Counted from the first letter of the stretch, positions 1 to 11,843 are shown. The stretch is DNA of 64,000 nt from Clitopilus passeckerianus (GCA_944990035.1 CALYLX010000126.1:1426001-1490000), one strand, 5' to 3'. The notes: generated by a model from the sequence alone, not told the origin. Numbers and translations: made by a program.

Positions 1-106
1 ATATTAGCCGATCTGGAATCTCGAGGAAACAATTTCAACGTGTCGAATTCGAATTACACCATTTTCTAATGGATATAGTACACGGCCCCAGTATAGAGAT
101 TTGAAA

Positions 107-922
107 CTACATGCCGAAGACCTTGAGGACGGCACTCCTGGCATATGGGATATATGAGAGCGTATACCACGTGTAAGCCAGGTACTCGATGATAACGAAA
201 ACTAGCAAGGGCAAGAGTTAATAAACGACGCATGCCAATAGGATGCTGGCTTACTCAGGCAAAGGAGCTGTCGATAGAAAACAATGGTTAGCCGAATATA
301 TAGAGAAAAGAGAGTTGAACAAACGCACATCACTCTTAATGACGAATATGCCAATGAGCACTAGCACTATGGAGGCAAATAATATGATTGTCGCGACCAC
401 TCGGATGGGTTTGAACATCTAGAGATCAAAGAATGAGTCCAGTTGGTTTTGAAGAAGGTGAACGGGCGTTACCATCTTCAACTGGTTCCTGAACTAGAGC
501 ATAACAATTAGTGACCCCACGGGTTGGGACTTCAAGATGAGGGACATACGCCAATTAAGAATCCGGTTCCAGCCAACGACACGACGGTTCCAATAACGAA
601 GAGTGCTAGAATTCCAATGAGTATGAACAGGCGCGGTACGAGTTCTGCAGAACACTTTACCTGCGAACAGAGCGGTGAGCCCAATGAAGAACAGAATGGA
701 CCCCAGAATACTCAGAATGAAACCTAGAGCAAGACTGGACAGGTCCTTAGTATAAAGGCGTGAACTATGTAGACAGATGAACACATACCATCCGACGAAA
801 CCGTATAATCTCTGCGTTCGTGTAAGCCCAAGAAATTTATAGGCAGAGTCTCCTTCAAAGAACTGCGTATCCGGCATGGCGCCTCCAGCAGCCTCCAAGT
901 TGAACCATCCTTTGCTTGCCAT
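107..922 (-). CDS. SFT2: SFT2-like Golgi vesicle transport protein
   Basis: Small tetraspan protein of the SFT2/GOT1 family, which supports fusion of endosome-derived vesicles with the late Golgi. The ATG at 920-922 opens an exon containing FFEGDSAYKFLGLTRTQRLYG, the family signature before the first membrane segment. Further exons on the same strand encode LGFILSILGSILFFIGL, MFKPIRVVATIIF and a last exon with LVFVIIEYLAYTWYTLSYIP, ending at a stop at 107-109. The order of cytosolic N-terminus, hydrophobic helices and short tail matches the family, and the small size is normal. Three or four short introns interrupt it. It lies downstream of and tandem to Argonaute with about 290 bp between. 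Identity is a family-pattern match; exon borders in the middle are approximate. Confidence 0.85.
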
Positions 923-1208
923 CTCGAATATTATTTTCTGGTGAAAGGCGCTGCGAAAGTCGTGTTGTGGATGGGATAATGCGCAGTCTGAGCTGTGCCA
1001 GCAGCGTGAAGGTAAGGCAACGCCGCAGAGGTCGATGTGTGATGGACTGTGTCTGCGCGTTGTGATCGTATTTACTCGGCTATATCTGGCTTCACAACAT
1101 TGAATTCAAAACTGTGGTATAAAAGTACATGTTGTTCATAGTTCCGGATCCACCGGTAGAATCTGTTGGTATGCAAGAAATACAGCTAACTATTGGTTCT
1201 TTGTGTTC

Positions 1209-4200
1209 CTAGACGAAATACATCCGATTCTTGAGGCGATCGTTGATATCGTTCCAGTGTTGCTGGAAGAACTCCAGGTTGACATTGTCCTCCGATGAGG
1301 CGACTGAGGCAGCGTCAGAACCTCCGGAAACAGCATCGTCGAAATGGAATTTGGCTCGACGGCAAACAAGCTGCTGAAATGAGTATGTTTCGTAAGTGAT
1401 GTTATCTGGTCACTTACGTCGGCGTCTGAGAAGCAGATTTCGAATGTCAGATATAATATCAAAACCGTTGAAAGGATGGACTCACAATAGACGGGAGCTG
1501 GCACCTTTACAGACCGGGTAGAGCGAGCGTAGCAATGGCAAAGTGCGAATCTGGTCATAGATAATGTTTAATGCGTTCATTAGATACGTCAGGCCTAAAC
1601 GTCACTTACGACATTTCTTGAATCCTGGATAGGTATATCGTCAGTAATTTGCAGTAAGATATCCAACGGACACATACTTATCAAGAGGGATCTGAGGAGA
1701 ATTCACTAGTACCGTATAATGGCTAGGCCGACTTGCTAGAAGTGGGGTATTTCAAAGTGAAAAAAGACCCAAGAATATTCTGGTAGGTAACTTACTCCCC
1801 TTCAATCCCGACTGGGACTGCAAATAAAAGTCCCTGTAGAGGGGATGGTTGATTCCTGAACGAATAAACAATCAGAAAACGAAGATCATGTACTGTATCA
1901 CACACCTTGAGATGTAACGAATCCGGCCGGTAAATTACCATTTCCTTTCTGATCTTCCTGTCGCTGATCAGGGAAGAATCGGAAATGGTGCCGCTTGCCA
2001 ACAATAATAAAGATTATTTGCGGCCAGTTAGCCTGGTCTTGCCCATATGCATCAGCCATTGCACCTGTTGTACCAATCAACCAGTTCCCAGCGTTTTCAT
2101 GGATGTAAATATGACGCACCACCCATTGCCTTTATCTCCAGGCGCTGAACAGTTTCAAACTCTCCCTCTGACACGCCGTCTCGATACATGATGAGACGCT
2201 TCGGCAGTATGTGATTGTTCGCCTCCCAGAACATTTTGAGTAGGCCCTAAATGAAAACCAATGAACGGGTGGCCTCAGTGGTTCGAGAAGAGTTGAGCTT
2301 ACCTTTAACATCGCGCCGATGTCTGCAATCATCTCCGTACGGGCTGATTGGATGCGAACGCTAGCGGCATACCTCAGCAACTGATGATCCATTGACGCTA
2401 CTAAGGAAGCAACGGAGGGTAGTTGACTGCCAGGTCCGGGGTGGCTAACGTCGGCACCTAAGGTGCAGGTAGTCAGTACAATGCCTGAGCCTGCGTCGGG
2501 TTAACGGCGTGCACATACCCAATATCATCGTGGGCATCGCTTGTAAAGCCCTCATAGCAGCCGTCAGAGGGAACCAATTGAGTCCACCCAGTTTGACGTT
2601 GAGCCTGCCATACACCATTTGATAACTTATTTTGGTAGACAGCAGGTTAAGAACTGCACGCACTTCAGTATCAGATTGTTGTGATATTGATTGATTTGGC
2701 CCCCGCGTTGCATAGCGTTCTGTTCGAGCTTTGAGGAAAACCGCTGGAGAGGGATTTTAGGGGGGCTGAGGTAGCTTGAATATTAAAGACTTACCACGCA
2801 TTGCGTTACTATGCCGTGTGTAATGTCTCCGAAGCGTTTCACCTCGGTATAGGTATATGGGTCTGGATCCCGGAGAATTGCGATAATAAATTCAGCCTGG
2901 GTGCTTGTCAAGGCATGGTGAAGCGCCTAAAAGCTGTCAGCAGACGAAAAAAAAAAAGAAGCGCCTTCCCATACCTCTCGGACCCCACTGGCAGGGTTGA
3001 CTTTGATGATTGTCTTGTTCGTGACTTCTGATATGACTAAGGTATGCCGCAGAGATTGAGCAAATTCACGTCTAAGAAATACCACTAAATCAGAACTCAC
3101 TGATCCCTAAGAATGCAAATGGTGAGCAAGTGTTAATATTCTTGTTCAAATAAACTCGGCTCACCTCGATCGTACATTGCTTGTCTCAAGTCCGCAACAA
3201 AAACGGATATCGATCGCGCGTCCCTATTGGTGAAATCGACAACGACCCAATTTCCAACCTTGCCTGGAAGTAACAGAGGTTTCTTCATCACGTCCCACAC
3301 ACCAGGGCGCTAGGATAATAAAAATATTATTCTCTCACATCCAGAACCTTTGGAGTGAGAAAATCTGACCTGTTGGCGAGTCTTGACCTCCCTGCCGAAG
3401 CCAATCTCTGGCGGTTCTAAGAACTGACCATCGACTTGCATTGGCTGGCCGTTGACCGAGATGCCTGCGCCACGCAGAAACGGCGATTCACGGTAGGCGA
3501 GAGCGTCCCAACCAGAAGATATAGCTTGCAATCGATTTGAGGGATTATTGGGTGCGAACATCATAGACTCCCTGACGAGGTCAGGCATATTCGTTTTCTG
3601 GATATAAGTCAAGCCATGGACATCGTAGAATCAGGATTGAGGGAGTCTCACCTTGTATATTTGCTTGACCGTGGTGCACACCGACAAGGGGAAAGATCCA
3701 TCACTACCCAGTTTAACGCCAAGCTCCCCGCGTTGGATTGTCACGCTATGAGCTCTTTGGAAATGTTCCTAGAAACAGTTCTGAGCCTGGCATGGGTGAA
3801 GGTATGAATAATACCTACAGCAACAGTAATTTCTTCCCCATCTTTTGAGAACGTTTCCGACCCGACGTCTTTAATTAACTTCTTGATCACCTTCGGTCTT
3901 CTTTGGGAATGTCCTCTCAGCGACACTGCTACCTTGATGCCGACGAGGAATTGTCGCAGTTTCGACAGGCTTCCATCGTTGAGGTTCCGAAGATCCCTAG
4001 CATTTCCCGCACCCACGCATTGCATCGCGACGCTGTTCAATGGTATCTGGCCAGGTAGGCTAATGTAATCAATCGTTATAAATGTACAAGACTGTGGCAG
4101 AACAGGAAACGTACATGATCCCCTGCGTCACGTCGACATTGACAATAAGCTTGCCACTGGTTGGTCGGACTGATCTGCCATCGAAGAAGAATTAATTCAC

Positions 4201-5197
4201 GATCCAGATTGCGAGCAAACAGGTCTCACTGGAAGAACCCTCGCCATATTTCTAGGACGCTACCCCTTATTTGTCCTATGAGCAAAGAATAAGCCTGTGC
4301 AACACCCCAACCAAAGAATCTACTGGCAGCCTACTTTTGCCCTGTTCGGTGAAAAAGCTCTTCGCAGTGTATACCCCAACCCTGTAAGCATCATGTTAGA
4401 CTGAGGAATATGTCCTCCAGTTTTCAGGCGCTTACTTCATACGGGGCCCAGATTGAAAAAACAGATTTAACATATTGATCGTCTGTGTGGAATCCTCGAG
4501 ATTGTTGCGGGAACCGTGCCTCACGAGCGCCTCGATGGTCCTGGTGATATCAGAATAATAAACGAGAACCAGACTCATAAACCAGACGCTTCACCCCATG
4601 CTAATCACCTTGACAAAGGTGACTATGATTTCAACCTCCCTGGGACGACGTGAATTGCCCGAAACGTCCCAGGGCACGACCCACTGTGGTATGTAGTTAG
4701 TACTCAAATGACATTGAAGGGGGTTTCAAGGCATACCTTCGCGGCTGCGTTCCCGCCAAAGTCGTACCGTTGAGCAGAGTACAGGTTTTTCTTGCCGTCG
4801 AAAGCTATCGCAACTGTCAAACGGGCGGGCCGCAGCGAGACGAGAAAGTTCACGAACCGCCCTCTGGGTTGAATACATCCGGGGCGACTTTCTGCTGCAG
4901 CCTCATAACGAGCTCCATGCCTTTTGCTTTACCTATATCTTGAGTACCATCGGAGCGTGGCTTCATGTCCCAGCTGGGGTTGATGACTGTGTTGGGCGAT
5001 TAGACACTCCATCCAATGGAATGCTCTAAGATCGTCAACGTACCAACTGCATTTCTGGTTAGTACCTCTTCTATGACGAAGAGAGATAAGCATGTGTATT
5101 TACCATCATAGTGTACGACCTCGCCGCTGGATTCCCTCGTTCTCTCCCACTTAACTTCGAACGCGTTTGTGGTAACGCGTACCATTGGTCCAGGCAT
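1209..5197 (-). CDS. AGO: Argonaute (RNA interference effector)
   Basis: Small-RNA-guided silencing protein split into many very small exons. It starts at ATG 5195-5197 (MPGPMVRVTTNAFEV, the fungal N-domain opening) and ends RLKNRMYFV at the stop 1209-1211, the typical Argonaute terminus. Visible landmarks, in order, are KKNLYSAQRYDF, a linker block near 3741-4040, the SNRLQAIS/SPFLRGAGISV block near 3310-3612, and a PIWI domain. The PIWI catalytic acids are D in GADVSHP, E in ARTEMIADIG, D in MYRDGVSEGEF, and D in PAPVYYAD at the place of the usual His, giving a DEDD tetrad. A QSQSG segment replaces the common QSHAG before GTSRPSHY. Reading frame and motif continuity imply exons of 3 nt (5044-5046), 8 nt (1418-1425) and 15 nt (1610-1624). 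No Dicer or RdRP gene is nearby. Confidence 0.93.
1418..1425 (-). other. AGO: 8-nt coding microexon of Argonaute
   Basis: On the minus strand ACGCCGAC is preceded by a CTCAG acceptor (1426-1430) and followed directly by a GTAAGTG donor (1411-1417). Joining VY-T|AC-GCC-GAC|CTT rebuilds the conserved YYAD-(Q)L-VC motif. Skipping it would shift the frame, because 8 is not a multiple of 3. The flanking introns are 60 nt (1426-1485) and 44-47 nt. Confidence 0.85.
5044..5046 (-). other. AGO: Putative 3-nt coding microexon (TTG) of Argonaute
   Basis: A TTG triplet sits between two 57-nt candidate introns. The upstream one (5047-5103) begins GTAAAT and ends with a TACTAAC branch-site match and ATGCAG. 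The downstream one (4987-5043) begins GTACGT and ends ACACAG. Splicing all pieces gives HYDVVINPSW, with the YDVV core expected in fungal Argonautes. One 117-nt intron would give HYDVINPSW and also stays in frame, so RNA evidence is needed. Confidence 0.6.
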
Positions 5198-5524
5198 GAT
5201 TAAACTCCGAGAACGCGGGTAGATATCTCAAGAACGTCTGCAATCTCAACACGCGTTGGTTGGGTGAAAGGTGAAGAAAGCACGTTGAACCAACGGTAGT
5301 GTGACCCACGCGCCTTTTATCTAAAGTGCGTTTGTGAACGAAGCTCGTATTTACGCCAGTTTGTCACATAGGGGTTTAGGCTCGTATGTTTATCACACAT
5401 GATCGTGAATCAACGCAAGAAGACCATAAATTGCTGAAATCATAGTTTGAAGTACAACATATCGAGAGAGGCAACCGAGTAGAAGTAAGGGTACATATCA
5501 TATGAGGCATAGATCAAATGGCAA
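5198..5524. other. Intergenic: Argonaute upstream region and EDC4 3' flank
   Basis: This 327-bp gap lies between two minus-strand genes. No ORF, tRNA or repeat is evident. An ACGCGT hexamer (5251-5256) lies about 55 bp upstream of the Argonaute ATG; in yeasts this is the MBF cell-cycle box, but no function can be claimed from one copy. Confidence 0.5.
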
Positions 5525-8500
5525 CTATTTCTTGGTAACTTCCAACCCTTCGAATCCCTGCAATCCTTTACGTCGCAACATCGCAATCGTCTCCGCTACC
5601 GATGTTCTCGCCTTCTCCAAGGACGGAGGTCCACCCGGAAGACCCAATCGCTGCTTGGTCATGTTAAGATGCGCGTAAATACCGGGCATGACGTTCGGGA
5701 GGTATTCCATAACGACTTGCTCCTAAAAATCCGTAAATGTTATTGACATTTAAACGTCAGAAGAAGTCTCTTCTTACCTTGGGGTCGAGGACAGTGATGC
5801 CACGCTGCAACCACCACATGGCACTCTTAAACGCTTCATCATTCGGGGGAGTGCCGTAGACAATTGCGGCGAGCTGAGTGAACATGTGAATTAAACGATA
5901 ACGTTAAAACAGTAATTGGGGACATACTCTATGCATCGCCGTCAGAATAACGGGCTGTGAAAGGGGTCCAGGTCGGTCCAAGGGCATTACGACGTCTGGA
6001 TTAGTCCTAGCTAGGAGGATCTGTAGATCGCGGAAGTCCTCGCTGATGACAGCAGGAAGGAACAGTGACTCCCATGTGTCAGTGTCAGTGGAAAGGTCTG
6101 GTTGATTTTGCTGCTGAACGGGTGGCTGGGGCGGAGCTTGAGCTTGGGGTGGTGGAGGGGGAGGTGGAGGCTGGGGAATCGTCGCTGGATGAGATGCCTG
6201 GGGTGCCGCTAGAGTGGACGGGTACCAAGACGCATGTTGTTGCTGAGGCTGAGGAAGCATCTGCTGCTGGAGTGTTCCTAACTTGTGACCATAGTTCGCA
6301 GAAACCTGGGCTGGGGGCTGCTGGTGTTGTTGCCGTGCATGCTGAGGCATGTTACCTTGAATCGCTGGAGCATTTGGACCAGGTGAGTTCTGGTTGGAGT
6401 GCTGTTGACGAGGTAGCGAGGCGGGTGGACTAGGCGATAGGAACTTAACATGGTCAGAGAGTGCTCTGACGTTGTGTTCTAAGTCCCGTATAGATGACTG
6501 AACTGGATGTTAACAACCATTGCCAGAATGATCCCAACAGATATGACATACCTCATAGTTTCTGACGAGATCTCGCTGCCACGACATCAACTCCGACTTT
6601 AGAGTATGGAGTTCATGGCGCAATTCCTGGGAGAGATCTTGATGTAGCCTGTTCATCTGCTGATTGTACATGGGGAGGAAAGTCTTCGAGACCGCTTCAT
6701 GCACGTGGTTGGTCAGAACAGGCGCCAGGCTGTTCGAAAGGCCGTGGGCAAAGTGGGCAGAGATATCTGGTCGGAACAACAGCTTCTCGAGTTCACCAGG
6801 AAGAGCCTGTGGTTTCATGTTAGGCTCAGTTTCAGTTTCAGGAAGTCGAAAAGCTCTACACATACCTCGCCGACGTAGTTCATCAGGCCGCGACCGACTT
6901 GATCGTTGAGAGCAGCTTTGACTTCGGTCTTGGTAATGTTTTCAAGGGAGGGTAGCACCGAGTTTTGGACTTCATTCTTGACAGCCACCTCAACGACTCT
7001 GGTGGTATTCCTCGTGAGTTCTGTGGAAATCAGCTTCAAGATCTTTTCTTGACGTGCAAAGTCCGAAACTTGATCTTGTGCACGGGCGTCATCCATGCGT
7101 TTTTCTAAGGCCCAGGTCAGTGTGATTGTCGATATCAACTAGCTGCAGGGTCACGTACGTTGCTTCTCCATCTCCTTACTAATGAGGCGACCGATTCGAG
7201 TATGCAGATTTTCCTCAGTCTTCTTCATTTCCTTGGACAAAGCCTGGCTTAAACCGGCCTCGCTCACACCTGGCAATTCAGTGGCGCGAGCGTTCTTCTC
7301 CACACTTCGTAAAGACTCCTCCTGCTCCTTCCAGTTAACGTTTCTGGACTTATTTCCTCGGGTCTTGTGCTCAGTGGCAGCCCTGGTCTCGTCACGGCTG
7401 AAGTCGTTTTCGGTGTCTTCCATGGCAGAAGGGGGGCTACGAGGACGAGTTTGCGTAACCTCGAGGGTAGTCTGCTGGTAAACGGAGGTGACTGCGGGAG
7501 CAGCTGGGAGAACTGGTCCGAGTGCTTCGATCGAAGGATGGGATGGAGGAGCAATCTCGGTAGAGGGTAATTTGAAATGGGTCGTAGCCAATGCTCCTTC
7601 AAACCAGTCCTTGCGAATGAGGAGCTGATCAACACCGCCAGCGTGAACGGAGAATGCCACAAGTGCAACCTCGCCAGGGGGATCTTGGCAGCCACGCAAG
7701 CAGCATGAGCTTCCTCCCCAGTAGGGTCGGCATCGGCAGTGAGAATGACGAAGTGGATCGTCACCTTCTGGCCGCCAAATTCGACGACCTGGTCGAAGGA
7801 GCCTCGGAGGACCTCTTCGCCATTGATGAAGGTGGGTTCAACTAAGACCTTGAAGGCGAACAGACTTTCACGCCTGGAATTTGCCACCCACAATGTGTTG
7901 ATCCTGTAATCGTAACTGGCGTGGCCAAACATCTCAAGATCCTCGGATCGGCCATTGACGAACTTGATGGTCGAAAGTACCTGGTTCGTTGAGGCGGCAA
8001 GGAGTTGGAAGCTAGTACCATTTCTACGCCCGATAACGATACCGTTGTCGATAATGAGTAAGGATGAAGGTATACCATCCCCACGAACGACCGTGGTGGA
8101 GAATGGAATGTGATCGTGTAAGTTCCAAATGGTGAGGGTGGAATCGATAGAAATAGACGCGAGGGCATGACGCAAGACATCGAAGTCGAAAGATACAACA
8201 GGCTGGAAATCACGTCAGTACCAACACTTATTTAGACGACATTAAATCCCTTACTGAGGAAACAGTGAAAACCTGGCAGAGATGCTCCAATTCCGGTAGA
8301 GTAAGACGCTGACCATGGGAGATGGATGGCTTCGCAAGGTCGATCAAGTAAATCTTGTTCTTGGATCCAACAGCGAGAATATCAGGATCCTGAGGGTGCC
8401 ATCGAACTGCATGCAGACCGTCACTTGATGACGGAGGAATACATACGATAAGTGATCCCCTAACCAATGGTCAATCACGATTCCCTGGCGGTGGCGTGCG

Positions 8501-10269
8501 AAGTTAGACTTACGGAACATCGTCCTGGATCATCTCAGGTAGCTCCCACACGACGAAACCGCCATCTGAGGTCACGCCGGCAAGTCGGTTTCCGTGGACC
8601 GCCATGTCCGTGACACTAGCATTTTGAGAAAAGAGGCCAGGAAGCTGCAAGAGCGTTCGGTCACCGCTAGACCTTGAGATGACACGGACACGTCCTAGAG
8701 ATCGAATAAGTCAAGTGAATAAAACCAAATTGGCCAGCAAGCGGACCTCTGGTCATGGCGTATGCAACCCAATGAGTAGCACCAATAGTCGTCCCAGGAA
8801 GGAAGACAGGCTCCTGCTTTACTAGAGCTATCGGTGTGGACTTGACAGCATCTCTAGTGGCCTGGATCTCGTCAAGAGGTTGCGACACATCAAGAACAAC
8901 TGTCTGGGATGGTGGGCTATGTAAAGTACGGTCAGTAACGGAACTACCTCAACGCAGGTGCGACAAACCTTGGGCTGGGCTTCTTTGTTTGCTGCCCGTT
9001 ACTCCTGCGCGGCAATCCACGAGGTATTGGTGAGCTTTCCTTGTCCCTTCGGCCACCGTTGCTTCCAGGCGCCGGTACATTCTGAACACTTACTGGAGAG
9101 TCAGAAGTGCGTCCCTGTGGGCGTTGAGCGGTCGCTGCTGCCGGTTTGGGCGGTGAGAACCTCGGAGAGTCAGTCCTTTGCGTCAAGGGCTTGGGAGGGA
9201 GGGGAGGGGGAGGAACTCGGGAGGCAACGCTCTCGGGAGGGTGAGAGAAGTCGAACGGCTCGAATGTGGTAGGAGGAGCTTGGATTTGGGAAGAAATGGT
9301 TTGACCACGGCCAATATGATCCAGCAGGTTTTCAACTGATTGCCTCTTGGGGTTAGCGTTGCTGGCCCAGCTTGGTTCCTCGTTTCCAGAGGGTTGAGGA
9401 GGAAGAGCCTTCTTCTTTACGGAGCCAGTTGAAGATGATAGGTGGTCAAAAGGAGAAACAAAATCGAACATAGACTTGTGAGGGGAAGGCGTAGTCTGCT
9501 GAGGTTGAGGTTGAGGTTGCTGCTGCTGGGTTTGATGTTGTTCTGTGGTCTCAGGAGGAGGAGCGGGCTGAATAAGGAACGGGCCATGCTCTGGCTCTCC
9601 TTGCACCGGTCCGTACGGGGGTGAGGGATTGGGAATGGGTTCCTGTGGGTGTTGCTCTTCGTATCCAGGCTCCGGTACGGACCTATATAATCATAACGCG
9701 TCGAGTCAGAGCCAGTCCAGTGAGAAGAGGAAGGTCAACCGAGCGTGGCGTAAGGCGCCAGTGGGACATATAGAAAGTAACATTGAATTATAAGTAACTC
9801 ACCCTCCCATTAGTTGCTGCAGTAACGATTGACCAGGGTTGGGGGGAGTTGGAGACCGTCCGAGTTGGGGTCCAAATATGGGTCCTTGTGCCGGACGAGA
9901 ACTTAAATTAAGGGTCGTAGTCTGAGGAGAAGCCAATATTGAAAGTAGGGCACTCTGACGATCCTGGTGAGTCGTGCTAGACGACGCAGGTTGTTGTTGC
10001 TGAACGGGTGGCTCTTCCTGAGGTGCCACTAATGAATTCAAAGAAGTTGAACTGCCATAATTATCAAACGGAAGGATTCCAGGCTGCGGTTGCTCTTGCT
10101 GCTGTTGCTGCTGCTGATCATGAGGAGATCGTAGCTGATGAAAGAGAGAGTCGATCTGGCTCGGTGAAGAGTTGCTTGAAACTGGAGGAGGGTTGAGAGG
10201 CTGAGTTCGTTGAACTGGCGGCGTTGCACTACGAGCAAAGAGTTCTTGGAGGGGGTTACGGTTCTCCAT
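5525..10269 (-). CDS. EDC4: EDC4/Ge-1-like mRNA-decapping enhancer (WD40 plus coiled coil)
   Basis: Scaffold of the mRNA decapping machinery in P-bodies. It starts at ATG 10267-10269 with a long Q/P/S-rich disordered N-terminus (MENRNPLQELFARS). A WD40 region follows at about 8900-7700 (DGLHAVRWHPQDPDILAVGS; LTIWNLHDHIPF), then a DADP-containing linker, predicted coiled coils (KEQEESLRSVEKNARATE; RLISKEMEKQR), a Q/P-rich stretch and a helical C-terminal domain ending GFEGLEVTKK at stop 5525-5527. This order is that of metazoan EDC4; the very C-terminus resembles its conserved alpha-helical domain. The frame breaks once, at a run of five G (7677-7681 on the plus strand) between AACVAAKIP and GEVALVAFSVH. 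One extra C on the coding strand would restore it, and no intron fits. The neighbour Argonaute also acts in RNA silencing and decay, although linkage here may be chance. Confidence 0.85.
6105..6345 (-). repeat. Low-complexity Q/P-coding stretch in EDC4
   Basis: Imperfect trinucleotide-type repeats encode poly-proline (eight P in a row) and glutamine runs within the EDC4 linker. Similar short CTG/GAG-type runs occur at 9501-9530 and 10084-10115 in the N-terminal exons. They are compositional features likely to vary between strains. Confidence 0.7.
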
Positions 10270-10474
10270 TGCCCTCTACGTGAAAGAGGAATTTGGGGGT
10301 TCTTGCGAGGTGAAGGGCAGAGGGAAGTCGTCGCCTTTTCCGAATTTTGTTACGCCGCCGCAACACCAACCACGCACTAACCACGAGGTTCGGTTGTCAC
10401 ATCGGATTTCGGATTTCCACCTCCCCGGCTACGCAATTCATGATCTACAGCTAAACGGCTATCCTAATGAAAAA

Positions 10475-11843
10475 CTACGATGAACTTCGCATTTGCACAG
10501 CTGAAGTGGATATTAATGTCGGCAGAGAGACTGTCGCGGGTAAAGCTTACCAAGATCTTTGTACCTCTGCTTTCTGGCTGGGTCTTGTTCTTGCAATTGC
10601 ACAAGAAGATCTTGACACTCGTTGTGCAACTGTTTCACGTCAACCTCGCTTGGGTACTTCTCCACGAGGAGTCGTTTGTAATGCACTAGTGATTCCATGC
10701 ACCCTGCAGCAAACGTTGGCAGTCTAGAAGCAGCAGAAATGGCGTGACTTACATTTGCTTTCAGGTTCAACCTCCCAAAGTTCCCGAATAGCGTCTATCT
10801 CCCTTTCCAACACACGTCTGTTGGGATTTGAGCCAACTATCCACCGATGATACACCCAGACGCTTTGATCATTCGGGTCTGTATACATGGCATTCCTCAG
10901 GAGCTCAAGCTCTACGCTGACCATTAATAGTAGAGTGTGGTGTTTGTGGCGACAATCTCACCTTCGTCCATGTTTACCTGGGCATCTTCGCCTTTCTCTC
11001 TAAGGACTGTGATCACCTTAGAGCGCTGGTGCCAGGCACTAAAATTAGAAATGCTCGACTCGATCTTCTTCTTGGTGTACTGAAGCTCCTGCTTCTCAGA
11101 TCTCTGAACCGGCAAACCGGCGAGGATGTATCGGCGGTAGTTCCAAGCGTGGACTGTATAGATACATATGAGCTGAATACGAACGGAGAAATTGTGATCG
11201 TACAGTTTCTTGGATCGGCCTCATGCATCTTCTCCACGAATTTCAATTCCCTTTCCCAGGTCGTTGTCTTCCATCCCCATTGTTCACTGCTTTCCGCAGC
11301 ACCAGGTCCACTTGGAATGGTTTCTAAACACCATCGCCGGTGATTCCAGATCCAGTAAACCTTAGGGTTCGCCTTCAGAGCAGCCATAGTAGAAGAGAGT
11401 TCATCAAGGAGAAAATTGAATATTTGTTCAGGAGTGCTGAGGGCGGCGAAGAGTCAGCTTTGCTAGCATGTTGGTTTTCAGACGAATGCACCTCTCAGGA
11501 AAGATCGTGTTAAGCATGATATTCCGGCGGTAGTTCCAAGCAGTGTAAAGCTCCGGATTAATTCGAAGTACACGATTCGTTAGCTCCAGAGCATCTCTTG
11601 AGTAGTTTTTCTGGCGTTTCTGTTATTTATCAGTACCCGTCTCTGTTGAGCTGATAAGCACGAGATTGACATTACATGTGCAAGGACTTCATCGGTCAAA
11701 GCAAGGTATTCTGTCAATTTGGCCTTTTCTTTCCTTCTCTTTGCCTCCAAGGCTTCCTCGCTATGCTTCACCCTTTTGACCCCATGCTACCCAGTTGCCT
11801 CGATGAGCGATGCAAGGTTTTGAATGCACGGCGTACATACCAT
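10475..11843 (-). CDS. BET4: Rab geranylgeranyltransferase alpha subunit
   Basis: Alpha chain of the RabGGTase II heterodimer, which prenylates Rab GTPases together with a beta subunit and escort protein. Prenyltransferase-alpha repeats are clear: ELYTAWNYRRNIML, VYWIWNHRRWCLETIP, RNFHAWNYRRYILAG, SAWHQRSKVI and SVWVYHRWIV. The ATG at 11841-11843 is followed at once by a GTATGT donor, and the next exon starts CATGGGGTC, giving M|HGVKRVKHSEEAL, which matches the usual N-terminus. At the 3' end a 50-nt intron (10501-10550, GTAAGC...TTCAG) gives a tail RYKDLAVQMRSSS with stop 10475-10477; unspliced reading would stop at 10513. Five or more introns. It shares a 100-bp divergent promoter with SYF1. 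Confidence 0.9.
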
